Positions 27,347 through 36,441 of a stretch of 64,000 nt of DNA are shown here, one piece after another. Both the position numbers and the translations under genes were made by a program. The first letter of the stretch is position 1. Every line of letters begins with the position of its first letter. The notes beneath the pieces are model-generated. The model saw only the letters and a list, made by a program, of their open reading frames with translations. It was not told the DNA's origin and ran no database searches. The stretch spans positions 1 through 64,000 of the forward strand of contig JAIXWG010000061.1 of NCBI GenBank assembly GCA_027482245.1, in the 5' to 3' direction. The DNA is from Acetobacteraceae bacterium (lineage in GTDB: Bacteria; Pseudomonadota; Alphaproteobacteria; Acetobacterales; Acetobacteraceae).

Positions 27347-27976
27347 ATGATCGACCTCTACACCTGGAACACGCCGAACGGCCGCAAGATCTCGGTCGCG
27401 CTGGAGGAGATGGGCCTGCCCTACAAGGTCCACACCGTGAACATCTCCAAGGGCGAGCAGTTCGAGCCCGCCTTCCTGGCCATCTCCCCCAACAACCGCA
27501 TCCCCGCCATCGTCGATCCGGACGGGCCGGGCGGCCAGCCGATCAGCGTCTTCGAATCGGGGGCGATCCTTCTATACCTCGCGGAGAAGACTGGAAAATT
27601 CCTGCCCAAGGACACGCGCGGGAAGGTCGCCGTGACGGAATGGCTGATGTGGCAGATGGGCGGCTTCGGCCCCATGCCCGGCCAGGTCCACCACTTCCTG
27701 ATGCAGCCCGAGGGCCCGGCGCGCGACTATGGCTTCAAGCGCTACCACACGGAGACGAAGCGCCTCTACGGCGTGCTGGACAAGCGCCTGGCGGGGCGGG
27801 AGTTCGTGGCGACGGAGGGCGAGCCCTCCATCGCCGATTTCGCCATCCTGGGCTGGGCCTGGCGGCATGAGCGGCATGAGGTGCCGTTCGATGATTTGCC
27901 GAACGTCGCCGCCTGGTACGCCCGCATGATGGCGCGCCCGGCGACGGCCCGGGGCTTCGAGGTGGCGCTTTCCTGA
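27347..27976 (+). CDS. Glutathione S-transferase (Nu-class/YfcG-like)
   Basis: This 209-residue cytoplasmic GST starts at ATG 27347, preceded by AAGGAGAGGA. The thioredoxin-like N-terminal domain reads YTWNTPNGRKISVALEEMGL and contains NNRIPAIVDPDGPGG and FESGAILLYLAEKTGKF, the glutathione-binding segment with the ES pair. The C-terminal helical domain includes EPSIADFAILGWAW. The NTPNGRK motif, in place of a Ser or Cys at the usual position, is typical of the YfcG/YghU disulfide-reductase group. It is a single gene followed by a GC-rich hairpin and the tRNA gene. Confidence 0.9.
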   Translation: MIDLYTWNTPNGRKISVALEEMGLPYKVHTVNISKGEQFEPAFLAISPNNRIPAIVDPDGPGGQPISVFESGAILLYLAEKTGKFLPKDTRGKVAVTEWLMWQMGGFGPMPGQVHHFLMQPEGPARDYGFKRYHTETKRLYGVLDKRLAGREFVATEGEPSIADFAILGWAWRHERHEVPFDDLPNVAAWYARMMARPATARGFEVALS

Positions 27977-27984
27977 CCCGGACC

Positions 27985-28010
27985 GGCGGGGGTGCGCTTG
28001 TGCCCCCGCC
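27985..28010 (+). terminator. GC-rich stem-loop after the GST gene
   Basis: GGCGGGGG (27985-27992) pairs perfectly with CCCCCGCC (28003-28010) around a 10-base loop, nine bases after the GST stop codon. It lies upstream of the tRNA gene and probably ends the GST transcript. No T-run follows, as is common in very GC-rich genomes. Confidence 0.55.
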
Positions 28011-28063
28011 CCACTGCCGCTATGAGAACCCCCGCATACGTCGTGCAACTTCAACACCCTTGA

Positions 28064-28155
28064 GGAGGGGTGGCCGAGTGGCTGAAGGCGACGGTTTGCT
28101 AAACCGTTATAGGGGTAAAACCCTATCGAGGGTTCGAATCCCTTCCCCTCCTCCA
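28064..28155 (+). tRNA. tRNA-Ser (anticodon GCT)
   Basis: The 92-base gene folds into a class II tRNA. The acceptor stem is GGAGGGG with CCCCTCC, the D-arm starts GGCCGAGTGGCTGAAGGC and the anticodon stem is ACGGT/ACCGT with loop TTGCTAA, giving anticodon GCT at 28098-28100. The long variable arm (TAGGG/CCCTA type) and the T-arm GAGGG-TTCGAAT-CCCTT follow. CCA is encoded at 28153-28155. The discriminator base before it is T (28152), whereas G is usual for serine tRNAs. The following 282 bp up to 28438 hold no convincing gene or site. Confidence 0.95.
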
Positions 28156-28437
28156 CGCACCGCGTGATTACAACGGCTTGACGGGCCGATTCCCTGTCGT
28201 ACCCCCATCCGCCGCGTCATGTCGGCATGATCGCGCCTGCAGCCTGGCCGGCGGCCATGCCGCTACGAGAGCGCGTCCTGGCAGGGTGCTCAGAAGCATT
28301 CGATGAGCGGGTCCCGCCACAGCTGACCCCCGACGCGCCGGCGTGAACGCCCTGGACAAGCGCCGGGCCGGGCACCCCGCCCTGCCGCCGTTCCGGCGTG
28401 GGAAGCCGGTTCGAAGCGCGTCCCCATCCGCGGCTGG

Positions 28438-29214
28438 CTAGATGTTCGTGGTGGTGATCCCGCCATCCACGGCCAGCACCTGGCCGGTCACGAAGCTGGC
28501 CTGGTCGGTCGCCAGGAAGCAGATCGCCTTGGCGATGTCCTCCACCGTGCCAAGCCGCCCGAGCGGCGTGCGGGCGATCCGGCGCTGGTCCTTCTCCTCG
28601 GTCCGGTGCTTCGCGGTTCCCTCGGTGGGCACGGCGGAGGGCGCGATCGCATTCACGCGGATGTGGCGCGGCCCCAGATCGGCCGCCGCGGCGCGCGTGA
28701 TGCCCATCACGCCCGCCTTGATCCCGCTATAGACGATGGAGGAAGACGTGGCGCGCAGCCCCGCGGTGGAGGCGACGTTGACGATCGATCCGCCGCGCTC
28801 CGCATCCATCACCTCGGCCGCGGCCTGGATGCCCCAGATCACGGATTTGAAGCCGATCTCCAGCATGCGGTCCACCGTCTCCGGCGCGATGTCCGGCACG
28901 GCCTGGTAGCGGACCCAGGCCGCGTTGTTCACCAGGATGTCGAAGCGCCCGGCGCGTTCCGCCAGGCCCAGCACGGCGGCGCGCATGCCATCCCGCGTCG
29001 CGACATTCTGAGGGATGCCGATCGCCTGGCCCCCGGCGGCCTCGATCTCCGCCACCGCGGCGGCGACGAATTCGGGCTTGAGGTCGTTCACCCCGACCAC
29101 CGCGCCCATCGCGGCCAGCCGGCGTGCCGTGGCGCGGCCGATGCCGTTGCCGGCGCCGGTCACCAGCGCGACGCGCCCCGCGAGCATGCCGGCCATGGAA
29201 TCCTGGGTGTCCAT
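28438..29214 (-). CDS. Short-chain dehydrogenase/reductase (acyl-CoA cluster)
   Basis: This 258-residue classical SDR has TGAGNGIGRATARRL, an acidic residue after strand 2 (VNDLKPE) that fits NAD preference, LVNNAAWVRYQ, NVASTAGLRA, YSGIKAGVMG and a C-terminal VLAVDGGITTTNI. Ser, Tyr and Lys of the active site are all present. It is the last gene of a five-gene minus-strand operon with two acyl-CoA dehydrogenases, an acyl-CoA synthetase and a crotonase. It therefore probably oxidises the hydroxyacyl intermediate formed there. The start ATG 29214 follows a GGGGAGAG site 16 bp from the previous stop. Confidence 0.9.
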   Translation of the reverse strand: MDTQDSMAGMLAGRVALVTGAGNGIGRATARRLAAMGAVVGVNDLKPEFVAAAVAEIEAAGGQAIGIPQNVATRDGMRAAVLGLAERAGRFDILVNNAAWVRYQAVPDIAPETVDRMLEIGFKSVIWGIQAAAEVMDAERGGSIVNVASTAGLRATSSSIVYSGIKAGVMGITRAAAADLGPRHIRVNAIAPSAVPTEGTAKHRTEEKDQRRIARTPLGRLGTVEDIAKAICFLATDQASFVTGQVLAVDGGITTTNI

Positions 29215-29230
29215 CGCGTCTCTCCCCGGC

Positions 29231-30208
29231 TCAGTTCGCGTCGATCAAGGCGGCAGCGACCGCTTCGCGCAGGGCAGGGGCCTCGCCCTGCGCCTCCAGC
29301 GTGCGGATGCGGCGGAGATGGCGATGCACCGGGATGTCCCAGGTGAAGCCCATGCCGCCATGCGCCTGGATCGAAGCCTCCGCGATCAGCGGCCCGTGCG
29401 TGGCGGCGGCCAGGAAGGCGGCGCGCCGTGCCAGCACGCCTTCCGCATCGTCGCCGCAGCCGATCGCCCGCGTCAGCGCGCCGCGCATGCCTTCCAGCGC
29501 CAGCTTCTGGCGGGCCAGCAGGTGCCGCAGCGCCTGGTTGGCGACCAGCGGCTTGCCGAACTGCCGACGGGTCGTGACATGCTCCACCGCGAGGGCGAGC
29601 GAGCTTTCCGCGGCGCCGAGGATCGTGGCGGCGCGCAGCAGCGACGCTTCCGCCGACAAGGCGCTCCATGCGGCCGCATCGAGCCGGCAGGCCGCGTCCG
29701 CGCCGGTGAGCGTCACGCTGTATTCCGGGGCGGTCTCGTCCAGCCCGATGGCTTTCGCGACGCGGAGCGCGCTGGCCGGCAGCAGCGCCGCACCCTCGGC
29801 GAGCCGCACCAGCACCCAATCCGCGCTGTCGGCCATCGGCGCGCGGCCGACGGTGCCGGTGACGTCGGCGCGCGCGGTGCCGGCCCAGGCGATGGTGCCG
29901 CGCGCCTCACCGGCCGCGAGCGCCGCCGCGATCTCCGGCGCTGGCCCGGCCAGATGGCGCGCCAGCAGGATCGTCTCCACCAGCGGGAAGCCGAGATCGC
30001 CGGCACCCGCGGCCTGCACCACCGGCAGGGCGAAACGCAGGTCGAGGCCGAGGCCACCCACCGCCTCCGCTGCCAGCACGCCGAGCAACCCATCCTCCGC
30101 CAGCCGCGCCGCGCAGCCCGCGGGATCGAGGCCGATGCAGGCCGCGACGGCCTTGCGGGCGCTGTCCGCGAATTCGGCGGGATCGAGACCCGTCTGCATC
30201 ATGTCCAT
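29231..30208 (-). CDS. Acyl-CoA dehydrogenase (short form, likely partner of the upstream ACAD)
   Basis: This 325-residue protein is shorter than canonical ACADs (about 380). ATG 30208 is chosen because a GGGGGAAG site lies six bases upstream. A GTG six bases earlier, overlapping the previous stop, is an alternative. Features of the C-terminal helical domain are visible: TTRRQFGKPLVANQALRHLL and IQAHGGMGFTWDIPVHRHLRR. The N-terminal and middle domains are degenerate. Pairs of a full-length and a short divergent ACAD are known as heteromeric enzymes acting on CoA esters of sterol or ring-derived side chains. That arrangement fits here but is inference. Confidence 0.85.
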   Translation of the reverse strand: MDMMQTGLDPAEFADSARKAVAACIGLDPAGCAARLAEDGLLGVLAAEAVGGLGLDLRFALPVVQAAGAGDLGFPLVETILLARHLAGPAPEIAAALAAGEARGTIAWAGTARADVTGTVGRAPMADSADWVLVRLAEGAALLPASALRVAKAIGLDETAPEYSVTLTGADAACRLDAAAWSALSAEASLLRAATILGAAESSLALAVEHVTTRRQFGKPLVANQALRHLLARQKLALEGMRGALTRAIGCGDDAEGVLARRAAFLAAATHGPLIAEASIQAHGGMGFTWDIPVHRHLRRIRTLEAQGEAPALREAVAAALIDAN

Positions 30209-30210
30209 GA

Positions 30211-31401
30211 TCACTTCCCCCGCGGCAGGTTCAGCACGCGATCGGCGATGATGCCGAGCTGGATTTCCGTGGTGCCGGCGTAAATCGTCTCCGCGCGGGC
30301 CTGCAGGTAGATGTCCTTGAAGCGCTTCTGCGCCTGCAGCACGGGTGGTGGCGCGTCGGGGCTGGCCATGCCCAGCATCTCCATGGCGAGTGCCGCGAAG
30401 CGCTGGTGCGCCTCGCTCCAATGCAGCTTCATCAGGCTGCCGCGCGCGCCGATCGCCTCGCCGGCGACCAGCGCCTCGACCACCGGCTCCACATTGCCCT
30501 TCACCATCTCGATATCGACCAGGGTGGCGGCCAAACGCTGGCGATAGGCGCCATCGCGCAGCAGCGGCGCGAGGGCGGGATCCTGCCGGCAGGCGGCGAC
30601 CAAGTGGCGTAACTCATTCTCGAAGCGCCAGGCGCGGTACATCCGGTTGGTCGCACGCTCGATGCCGAGCACGCGGATCGCGGCGTTCCACCCCTCATCC
30701 GGCGCGCCGAGCGCGTCCTCGGGCCCGACGGGAACGTCGTCAAGGAAGACCTCGGCGAAGCCGCCATCCTTGTCGTTGATCTGGCGGATCGGCCGCACGC
30801 GGATGCCCGGCGCATCCATCGGCACGGCGAAGAGCGCCAGGCCCTTGTGGCGATCCTCCAGCGGCCCGGTGCGCGCCAGCAGCAGGCAGCGCGCGGCCTT
30901 GGCGGCGCCGGAGGTCCAGATCTTCTGGCCGGTGATGCGCCAGCCCCCGCCATCGCGCGTGGCCCGCGTGCGCAGCCCCGCGAGATCCGACCCGGCCTCG
31001 GGCTCCGAGAAGCCCTGGCACCACATCTCCCGCATCTCGAGGATGCCGGGCAGGTAGCGCTGCTTCTGCTCCTCCGTCCCGATCGCCAGGATGATCGGGC
31101 CGGCGAGTTCCTTGCCGATGGAGCTGACGCTCTCCGGCAGGGCGAGGCGCCCGATCTCCTGGTTCGCGATCAGATGTTCGCGCAGCGTCCGGCCATGCCC
31201 GCCATAGGCGCGCGGCCAGGTGATGCCGGCCAGCCCGGCACGATGCATCGCCGCCTCGAAGTCGCGGCACTGCTGCAGCGTGGGCGTTGTGTAGCCGGGC
31301 GCATCGGCCAGGAAGCCGGGCGGGACGTTGGCGGAAAGCCAGTCGCGCACATGCGCGCGGAAGGCTTCGCCGCCGAGGTCGTGATGCATGCCGTCCATCA
31401 T
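30211..31401 (-). CDS. Acyl-CoA dehydrogenase
   Basis: This 396-residue FAD enzyme has all three ACAD domains. The N-terminal helices contain HRAGLAGITWPRAYGGHGRT. The middle beta domain contains CQGFSEPEAGSDLAGLRTRA and ITGQKIWTSGAA. The C-terminal helical domain contains GIERATNRMYRAWRF and ARAETIYAGTTEIQLGIIAD. The Glu expected in the active site cannot be assigned with certainty. It introduces an alpha,beta double bond into an acyl-CoA. Its start overlaps the acyl-CoA synthetase stop (ATGA) and it precedes a shorter ACAD by 2 bp, so the two probably act together. Confidence 0.93.
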   Translation of the reverse strand: MMDGMHHDLGGEAFRAHVRDWLSANVPPGFLADAPGYTTPTLQQCRDFEAAMHRAGLAGITWPRAYGGHGRTLREHLIANQEIGRLALPESVSSIGKELAGPIILAIGTEEQKQRYLPGILEMREMWCQGFSEPEAGSDLAGLRTRATRDGGGWRITGQKIWTSGAAKAARCLLLARTGPLEDRHKGLALFAVPMDAPGIRVRPIRQINDKDGGFAEVFLDDVPVGPEDALGAPDEGWNAAIRVLGIERATNRMYRAWRFENELRHLVAACRQDPALAPLLRDGAYRQRLAATLVDIEMVKGNVEPVVEALVAGEAIGARGSLMKLHWSEAHQRFAALAMEMLGMASPDAPPPVLQAQKRFKDIYLQARAETIYAGTTEIQLGIIADRVLNLPRGK

Positions 31402-33515
31402 GCCGGTCGCTCCGATGTGGGGACGATCAGCGCATCCAGCGCGACCGCGCCCTGGCCTTGCGGCCGCAGCAGAAGGGGGTTGATGTCGATCTCCGCGACA
31501 TCGGCCGCATGCTGCGCGGCGAAGCGCGACAGCGCGACGATGGCGCGCGCGGCGGCGGCGAGATCGGCTTTCGGCCGGCCGCGCGCGCCGTCCAGCACGG
31601 GGAAGGCCTTGAGGCTGCGCAGCATCGCCAGCGCCTCCGCCTCCTCCACCGGCGCGGGGCGCACGGCGACGTCCTGCATCACCTCGGCGAAGATGCCGCC
31701 GAGGCCGACCAGCACCACCGGGCCGAAGATCGGGTCGCGCTTCGTGCCGAGGATCATCTCGACCCCGCCGCTCACCATCGGCGAGACGAGCACGCCGGTG
31801 ATGCGCGCGGCCGGGGCGCTGGCGCGCACGCGCGCCACCATCGCCTCATGCGCCGCGGCCACGGCCGCTGCATCGCGCAGGTCGAGCACGACGCCGCCGA
31901 CCTCCGTCTTGTGCGGCAGGTCGGGTGAGACGATCTTCAGCACCACCGGGAAGCCCATCGCCGTCGCGACCTGCGCGGCCTCGGCAGCGCTGGCCACGAC
32001 GCGTTCGGGCAGGACCGGCACGCCAGCCGCCGACAGCACCGATTTCGCGCCGGCCTCGCTGGCGATCATGTCGCGGTCCAATGGCGGTGTCGCGGGCAGG
32101 GCAGGGGGCGGCGGCGGCAGGTCTCGCGCGGCGGCCAGCGCGCAGAGCCCGGCCAGCGCCTGTGCCGAGGGTCCCACCCCATCCACCACGGCGAAGCCCA
32201 TCGCGGTGAGTTCCTGCACCGCGTCGGCCGGACCGTGCACGGCGAGCATCACGACCTTTTCCGGGTGCTTCTCCCGCACCGCGCGCAAGGTCGGCATGTA
32301 GACGCCGCGCAGCCGCGGCAGGTACAGCGAGGAGGAGAGCAGCAGCAGCAGCGCGTCACAATTGTCGTCCTCCAGGATGGCGGCGAGGATCGCCTCCAGG
32401 ATCTCCGGGCGGCTCGACATCTGCGCCGTCGCATCGACCGGGTTGCGCGGCGAGGCATAGGGCACGGCGGCCAGGATGCGCCGCTGCGTCGCCTCCGATG
32501 GCATGGGCAGCGACAGGCCGGCCGCGCTCGCGGCATCCGCCAGCAGTACGCCGAAGCCGCCGGAGGCGGTGAGCAGCATGGTGCGCCGGCCCCGCGGCAG
32601 CCGCGTGCCCAGCACGGAAGCGGCATGGCCGAGGTCGAGCAGCTGTTCCACGCTGTGCACGCGCACCGCGCCGGCGCGCCGAAACACCGCATCGAAGACC
32701 GCATCGGATCCGGCGAGCGCCCCGGTATGGGAGGCCGCGGCCGCCTGGCCGGCCTCGGATGCGCCGATCTTCAGCACGATCACCGGCTTGCCGGCCTGGC
32801 GTGCCTCCTCCAGCGCCGCCACCAGACGCGGGGCGTCGCGGCAGGTCTCCAGCACGCAGAGGATCACCTTCGTCGCATCGTCGCGCGCGAGCCAGGCGAT
32901 GGCATCCGCGATGTCCACGTCGCATTCATTGCCGGTGGTCAGGAAGCGGCTGATGCCGATGCTGCGTTCGCGCGCCAGCAGGGCGGTATAGCTGCCGAGA
33001 TTGCCGCTCTGCGACGCGATCCCGATCGGCCCGGCGGGCGGCAGGCTGCCTTCCAGCACGATGGAGAAGGTCGCGATGCTGCGCTCCGCGATGCTGACTG
33101 CGCCGAGGCAGTTCGGGCCGAGCACGCGCAGACCGGTCCGCTTCGCCGTGGCGCGCAGCCGCGCCTGCAGCGCCTCCCCCGCTTCGCCGAGCTCCGCGAA
33201 GCCGGAGGAGAAGATCACCGCGCCCTTCACGCCTTTCGCCGCGCAGGCCTCCAGCGCATCGGGCGCCCCTTCGGCGGCGACGGCGATGATGGCGAGGTCG
33301 GGCGCCTCCGGCAGGTCGGCCACGGACGCATAGGCGCGCAGCCCCTGCACCTCCGCCGCGCGCGGGTTCACCGGGTAGATCGCGCCGGGAAAACCGAAGC
33401 GGCACAGCAGTTCCACCGGGCGGCCGCCGATCTTGGTCGCGTCCTGGGATGCACCGATGATCGCGATGGATCGCGGCTGCAGGATCGCCTCCAGCCCGGC
33501 GCCGATGACCTGCAT
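31398..33515 (-). CDS. Acyl-CoA synthetase, ADP-forming type (fused alpha/beta)
   Basis: This 705-residue ligase of the NDP-forming acyl-CoA synthetase family starts at ATG 33515 with an AAGGGGCG site. The N-terminal CoA-binding domain reads SIAIIGASQDATKIGGRPVE and GAIYPVNPRAAEVQG. The ligase domains include GPNCLGAVS, IASQSGNLGSY and the segment ASHTGALAGSDAVFDAV with the candidate phosphohistidine near residue 260. From about 490 an ATP-grasp domain follows (MGFPVVLKIVSPDLPHKTEV, EIDINPLLL). It would couple CoA-thioester formation to ATP hydrolysis to ADP. The 1-bp gap to the crotonase and the overlap with the ACAD indicate one operon, so it probably activates the acid that enters this pathway. 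Confidence 0.92.
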   Translation of the reverse strand: MQVIGAGLEAILQPRSIAIIGASQDATKIGGRPVELLCRFGFPGAIYPVNPRAAEVQGLRAYASVADLPEAPDLAIIAVAAEGAPDALEACAAKGVKGAVIFSSGFAELGEAGEALQARLRATAKRTGLRVLGPNCLGAVSIAERSIATFSIVLEGSLPPAGPIGIASQSGNLGSYTALLARERSIGISRFLTTGNECDVDIADAIAWLARDDATKVILCVLETCRDAPRLVAALEEARQAGKPVIVLKIGASEAGQAAAASHTGALAGSDAVFDAVFRRAGAVRVHSVEQLLDLGHAASVLGTRLPRGRRTMLLTASGGFGVLLADAASAAGLSLPMPSEATQRRILAAVPYASPRNPVDATAQMSSRPEILEAILAAILEDDNCDALLLLLSSSLYLPRLRGVYMPTLRAVREKHPEKVVMLAVHGPADAVQELTAMGFAVVDGVGPSAQALAGLCALAAARDLPPPPPALPATPPLDRDMIASEAGAKSVLSAAGVPVLPERVVASAAEAAQVATAMGFPVVLKIVSPDLPHKTEVGGVVLDLRDAAAVAAAHEAMVARVRASAPAARITGVLVSPMVSGGVEMILGTKRDPIFGPVVLVGLGGIFAEVMQDVAVRPAPVEEAEALAMLRSLKAFPVLDGARGRPKADLAAAARAIVALSRFAAQHAADVAEIDINPLLLRPQGQGAVALDALIVPTSERPA

Positions 33516-33516
33516 C

Positions 33517-34302
<786 letters not shown>

Positions 34303-34340
34303 GCCGTTTCCTTCCCCTCCTACCCCGCCTGGACTTTCAC

Positions 34341-34354
34341 TGTCCAATCGGTCA
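34341..34354. promoter_or_regulatory. TetR-type operator, variant copy (acyl-CoA operon promoter)
   Basis: TGTCCAATCGGTCA matches the palindrome TGACCGATCGGTCA at 12 of 14 positions. It sits 39 bp upstream of the crotonase start, where a repressor would block the promoter of the acyl-CoA operon. The right half-site is perfect. Confidence 0.6.
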
Positions 34355-34418
34355 GTCCGCATGGTCGTAGCTCCACGCTCCGTCATTCGCAACCGCAATC
34401 CACGTTCACACAGCCCGT

Positions 34419-34432
34419 TGACCGATCGGTCA
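34419..34432. promoter_or_regulatory. TetR-type operator, perfect copy (Bug operon promoter)
   Basis: TGACCGATCGGTCA is a perfect 14-bp palindrome located 46 bp upstream of the start of the first Bug protein gene. The same sequence occurs in front of the TetR gene at 37104 and, with one change, at 39021. Binding by the TetR protein encoded at 36442-37050 is inferred. Confidence 0.72.
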
Positions 34433-34478
34433 GCGGCGTCATAGGATCGCGCCAACGAACGCTGCGGAGGAGAGGTCC

Positions 34479-35453
34479 ATGTCCACGCTGTCCCGCCGTG
34501 CGCTGCTGGCTGCCGGCCTGGCCCTTCCTGGACTGGTCATGCCCGGCATTGCCCGCGCGCAACCCTCCGGCCCCATCCGCTTCGTGGTGCCCTTCGCCGC
34601 CGGCGGGTTGACCGACATCGTCACCCGCATGGTCGCGCAGCACATGGCGCAGACGCTGGACCAGACCATCGTCGTGGAGAACCGGCCTGGCGGCAACGCC
34701 ATCATCGCGACGCAGGCCGTGGCCCGCGCGCCGAAGGATGGGCTGACGGTGCTGGTCGGCGGTACGGCGGGGCTGCCGCTCAACGTGCTGATGCGCCCGA
34801 CGCTGCCCTATGCGCTGGAGGATTTCGCGCCCGTCGCGCTGCTCTTCGACGGCCCGCTCTCCCTGACCATCAACGCCAGCCTGCCGCCCCGCACCATCGT
34901 GGAATTCGTGACCTTCGCGAAGGCCAGCCGCAACCCGCTGCGCTACGCCACCAACGGTCCGGGCAGCGTCGGGCATCTGTTCGGCATCCTGATGGCCAAC
35001 GCCATGGGCATCGAGCTGACCGACGTCGCCTATCGCGGCAACGGCCCGTCCACCACCGACCTCCTGGCCGGGATCATCGAGATCAGCGTCGAGGCGCCGA
35101 CCACGACCATCGAGCATGTGCGCGCCGGCAAGCTGCGCCTGCTCGGCCTGTCATTCCCCGAGCGCGCGCCGCTGCTGCCGGAGATCCCGACCTTCAAGGA
35201 GGCGGGGTATCCCGAACTCGTCACGGGCTTCTGGACCGCGCTGCTCTGCCCGGCCGGCACGCCGGCCGATGTCGTCGCGCGGCTCAACGCGGCCGCGAAC
35301 AGGGCGATGGAGAGCGAGACCATCCGCCAGCGCCTGGCCGGCGAGGCGCTGCGCGCCATCTCCGGCCCGCCGGCGCTGCTGCAGCAGCAGATGGCGCAGG
35401 ACATGGCCCAATGGGGCCGCATCATCCGCGAGAAGAACATCACGCTGGAATAG
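34479..35453 (+). CDS. TctC/Bug-family periplasmic substrate-binding protein
   Basis: This 324-residue secreted binding protein has a signal peptide SRRALLAAGLALPGLVMPG ending near IARAQ. Family motifs are IRFVVPFAAGGLTDIVTRMV, VVENRPGGNAI, PYALEDFAPVALL, DVAYRGNGPSTTDLLAG and PEIPTFKEAGYPE. Bug proteins bind carboxylates or other small acids in the periplasm and usually work with TctA/TctB membrane proteins, which are absent here. The gene is divergent from the acyl-CoA operon and is followed 10 bp later by a second Bug gene. A perfect TetR-type palindrome precedes it, so uptake and degradation are probably induced together. Confidence 0.93.
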   Translation: MSTLSRRALLAAGLALPGLVMPGIARAQPSGPIRFVVPFAAGGLTDIVTRMVAQHMAQTLDQTIVVENRPGGNAIIATQAVARAPKDGLTVLVGGTAGLPLNVLMRPTLPYALEDFAPVALLFDGPLSLTINASLPPRTIVEFVTFAKASRNPLRYATNGPGSVGHLFGILMANAMGIELTDVAYRGNGPSTTDLLAGIIEISVEAPTTTIEHVRAGKLRLLGLSFPERAPLLPEIPTFKEAGYPELVTGFWTALLCPAGTPADVVARLNAAANRAMESETIRQRLAGEALRAISGPPALLQQQMAQDMAQWGRIIREKNITLE

Positions 35454-35463
35454 GGAGGGCTGG

Positions 35464-36441
35464 ATGAGCAGCATGGGATTCGGTCGCCGGGCATTGGCCG
35501 GCGGCGCGCTGTCGCTGGGGCTGGCGCGGGCGGCGAGCGCGCAATCCTGGCCGGACCGGCCGGTGCGCATCATCGTGGCCTTCTCCCCTGGTGGGGAGCC
35601 CGACATCCTGATCCGCGGCATGCAGCCGCTGATGCAGGAGGCGCTGGGCCAGCCCGTGGTGATCGACAACCGCCCGGGCGCTTCGACGCAGATCGGGGCG
35701 GAGGCCGTGGCGCAGGCGCGGCCTGATGGCTACACGCTGCTGCTGACGTCGTCGACGACCTTCGCCGTCAACCCGCATCTGAAGCCGGACCTGCCCTATC
35801 GCCTGTCGCAGTTCCGCCCGATCACGCAGGTGCTCCAGGCGCAGCTCGCGCTCTATGCCAATCCGCGCCTGCCAATCCGCACGGTGGCGGAGCTGATCGA
35901 CTACGCCCGCCGCCAGCCCAATGGCGTGACCTACACCACCACCCTGCGCGGCGGCGTCGCGCACCTCGCGGGTGAGCGGATGAAGCAGATCACCGGACTG
36001 CAGATGACGGACGTGCCGTTCCGCGCCAGCACGGCGGCGGCGCAGGCGATCATCCGTGGCGATGTCGATGTCGGCTTCGATGGCCTGGCGACCTATCTCG
36101 GCCTGCTGCGCGGCGGGGAGATCCGGGCGCTCGCTGTCACCGGCGCCAGACGGACCGAGGCGCTGCCCGACGTGCCGACCTTCGCGGAGACCGGCTACCC
36201 CGATCTCGCGCAGGGCTACTGGTACGGGCTCTTCGCGCCCGCGGGGACGCCCGATGCGGCGGTGACGCGCATCCTGGCCGCTGTCCGGGCCGCGGCGCGC
36301 AACGAGCATCTGCGGTCGATCTGGGCGGCGCAGGGATCGACGCTGGACAGCATGGACCCCGACACCTTCATGACCCTGCTGGCATCGGAAAGCGAGCGCT
36401 GGGGCGCGCTGATCCGCGGCATCGGGCTCCGGCTGGACTGA
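35464..36441 (+). CDS. TctC/Bug-family periplasmic substrate-binding protein
   Basis: This 325-residue protein is paralogous to its neighbour. ATG 35464 follows an AGGGAGGG site 10 bp after the previous stop. The signal peptide is GFGRRALAGGALSLGLARA with a cleavage site near ASAQS. Motifs: VRIIVAFSPGGEPDILIRGM, VVIDNRPGASTQIGAEAVA, RPDGYTLLLTSST, DVPFRASTAAAQAIIRGDV and LPDVPTFAETGYPDL. It ends directly against the end of the TetR gene on the other strand. A pair of Bug genes in one operon could serve two related acids. The ligands are unknown. Confidence 0.93.
   Translation: MSSMGFGRRALAGGALSLGLARAASAQSWPDRPVRIIVAFSPGGEPDILIRGMQPLMQEALGQPVVIDNRPGASTQIGAEAVAQARPDGYTLLLTSSTTFAVNPHLKPDLPYRLSQFRPITQVLQAQLALYANPRLPIRTVAELIDYARRQPNGVTYTTTLRGGVAHLAGERMKQITGLQMTDVPFRASTAAAQAIIRGDVDVGFDGLATYLGLLRGGEIRALAVTGARRTEALPDVPTFAETGYPDLAQGYWYGLFAPAGTPDAAVTRILAAVRAAARNEHLRSIWAAQGSTLDSMDPDTFMTLLASESERWGALIRGIGLRLD

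Noticed and set aside
27572-28156. A 194-codon minus-strand frame beginning within the tRNA gene (GKGFEPSIGF...)
   Set aside because: Its first part is the antisense translation of tRNA-Ser, a well-known false protein, and the remainder lies opposite the GST gene.
28168-28359. A 63-codon minus-strand frame between the tRNA and SDR genes
   Set aside because: No ribosome binding site, no recognisable domain and a short length; it is treated as non-coding.
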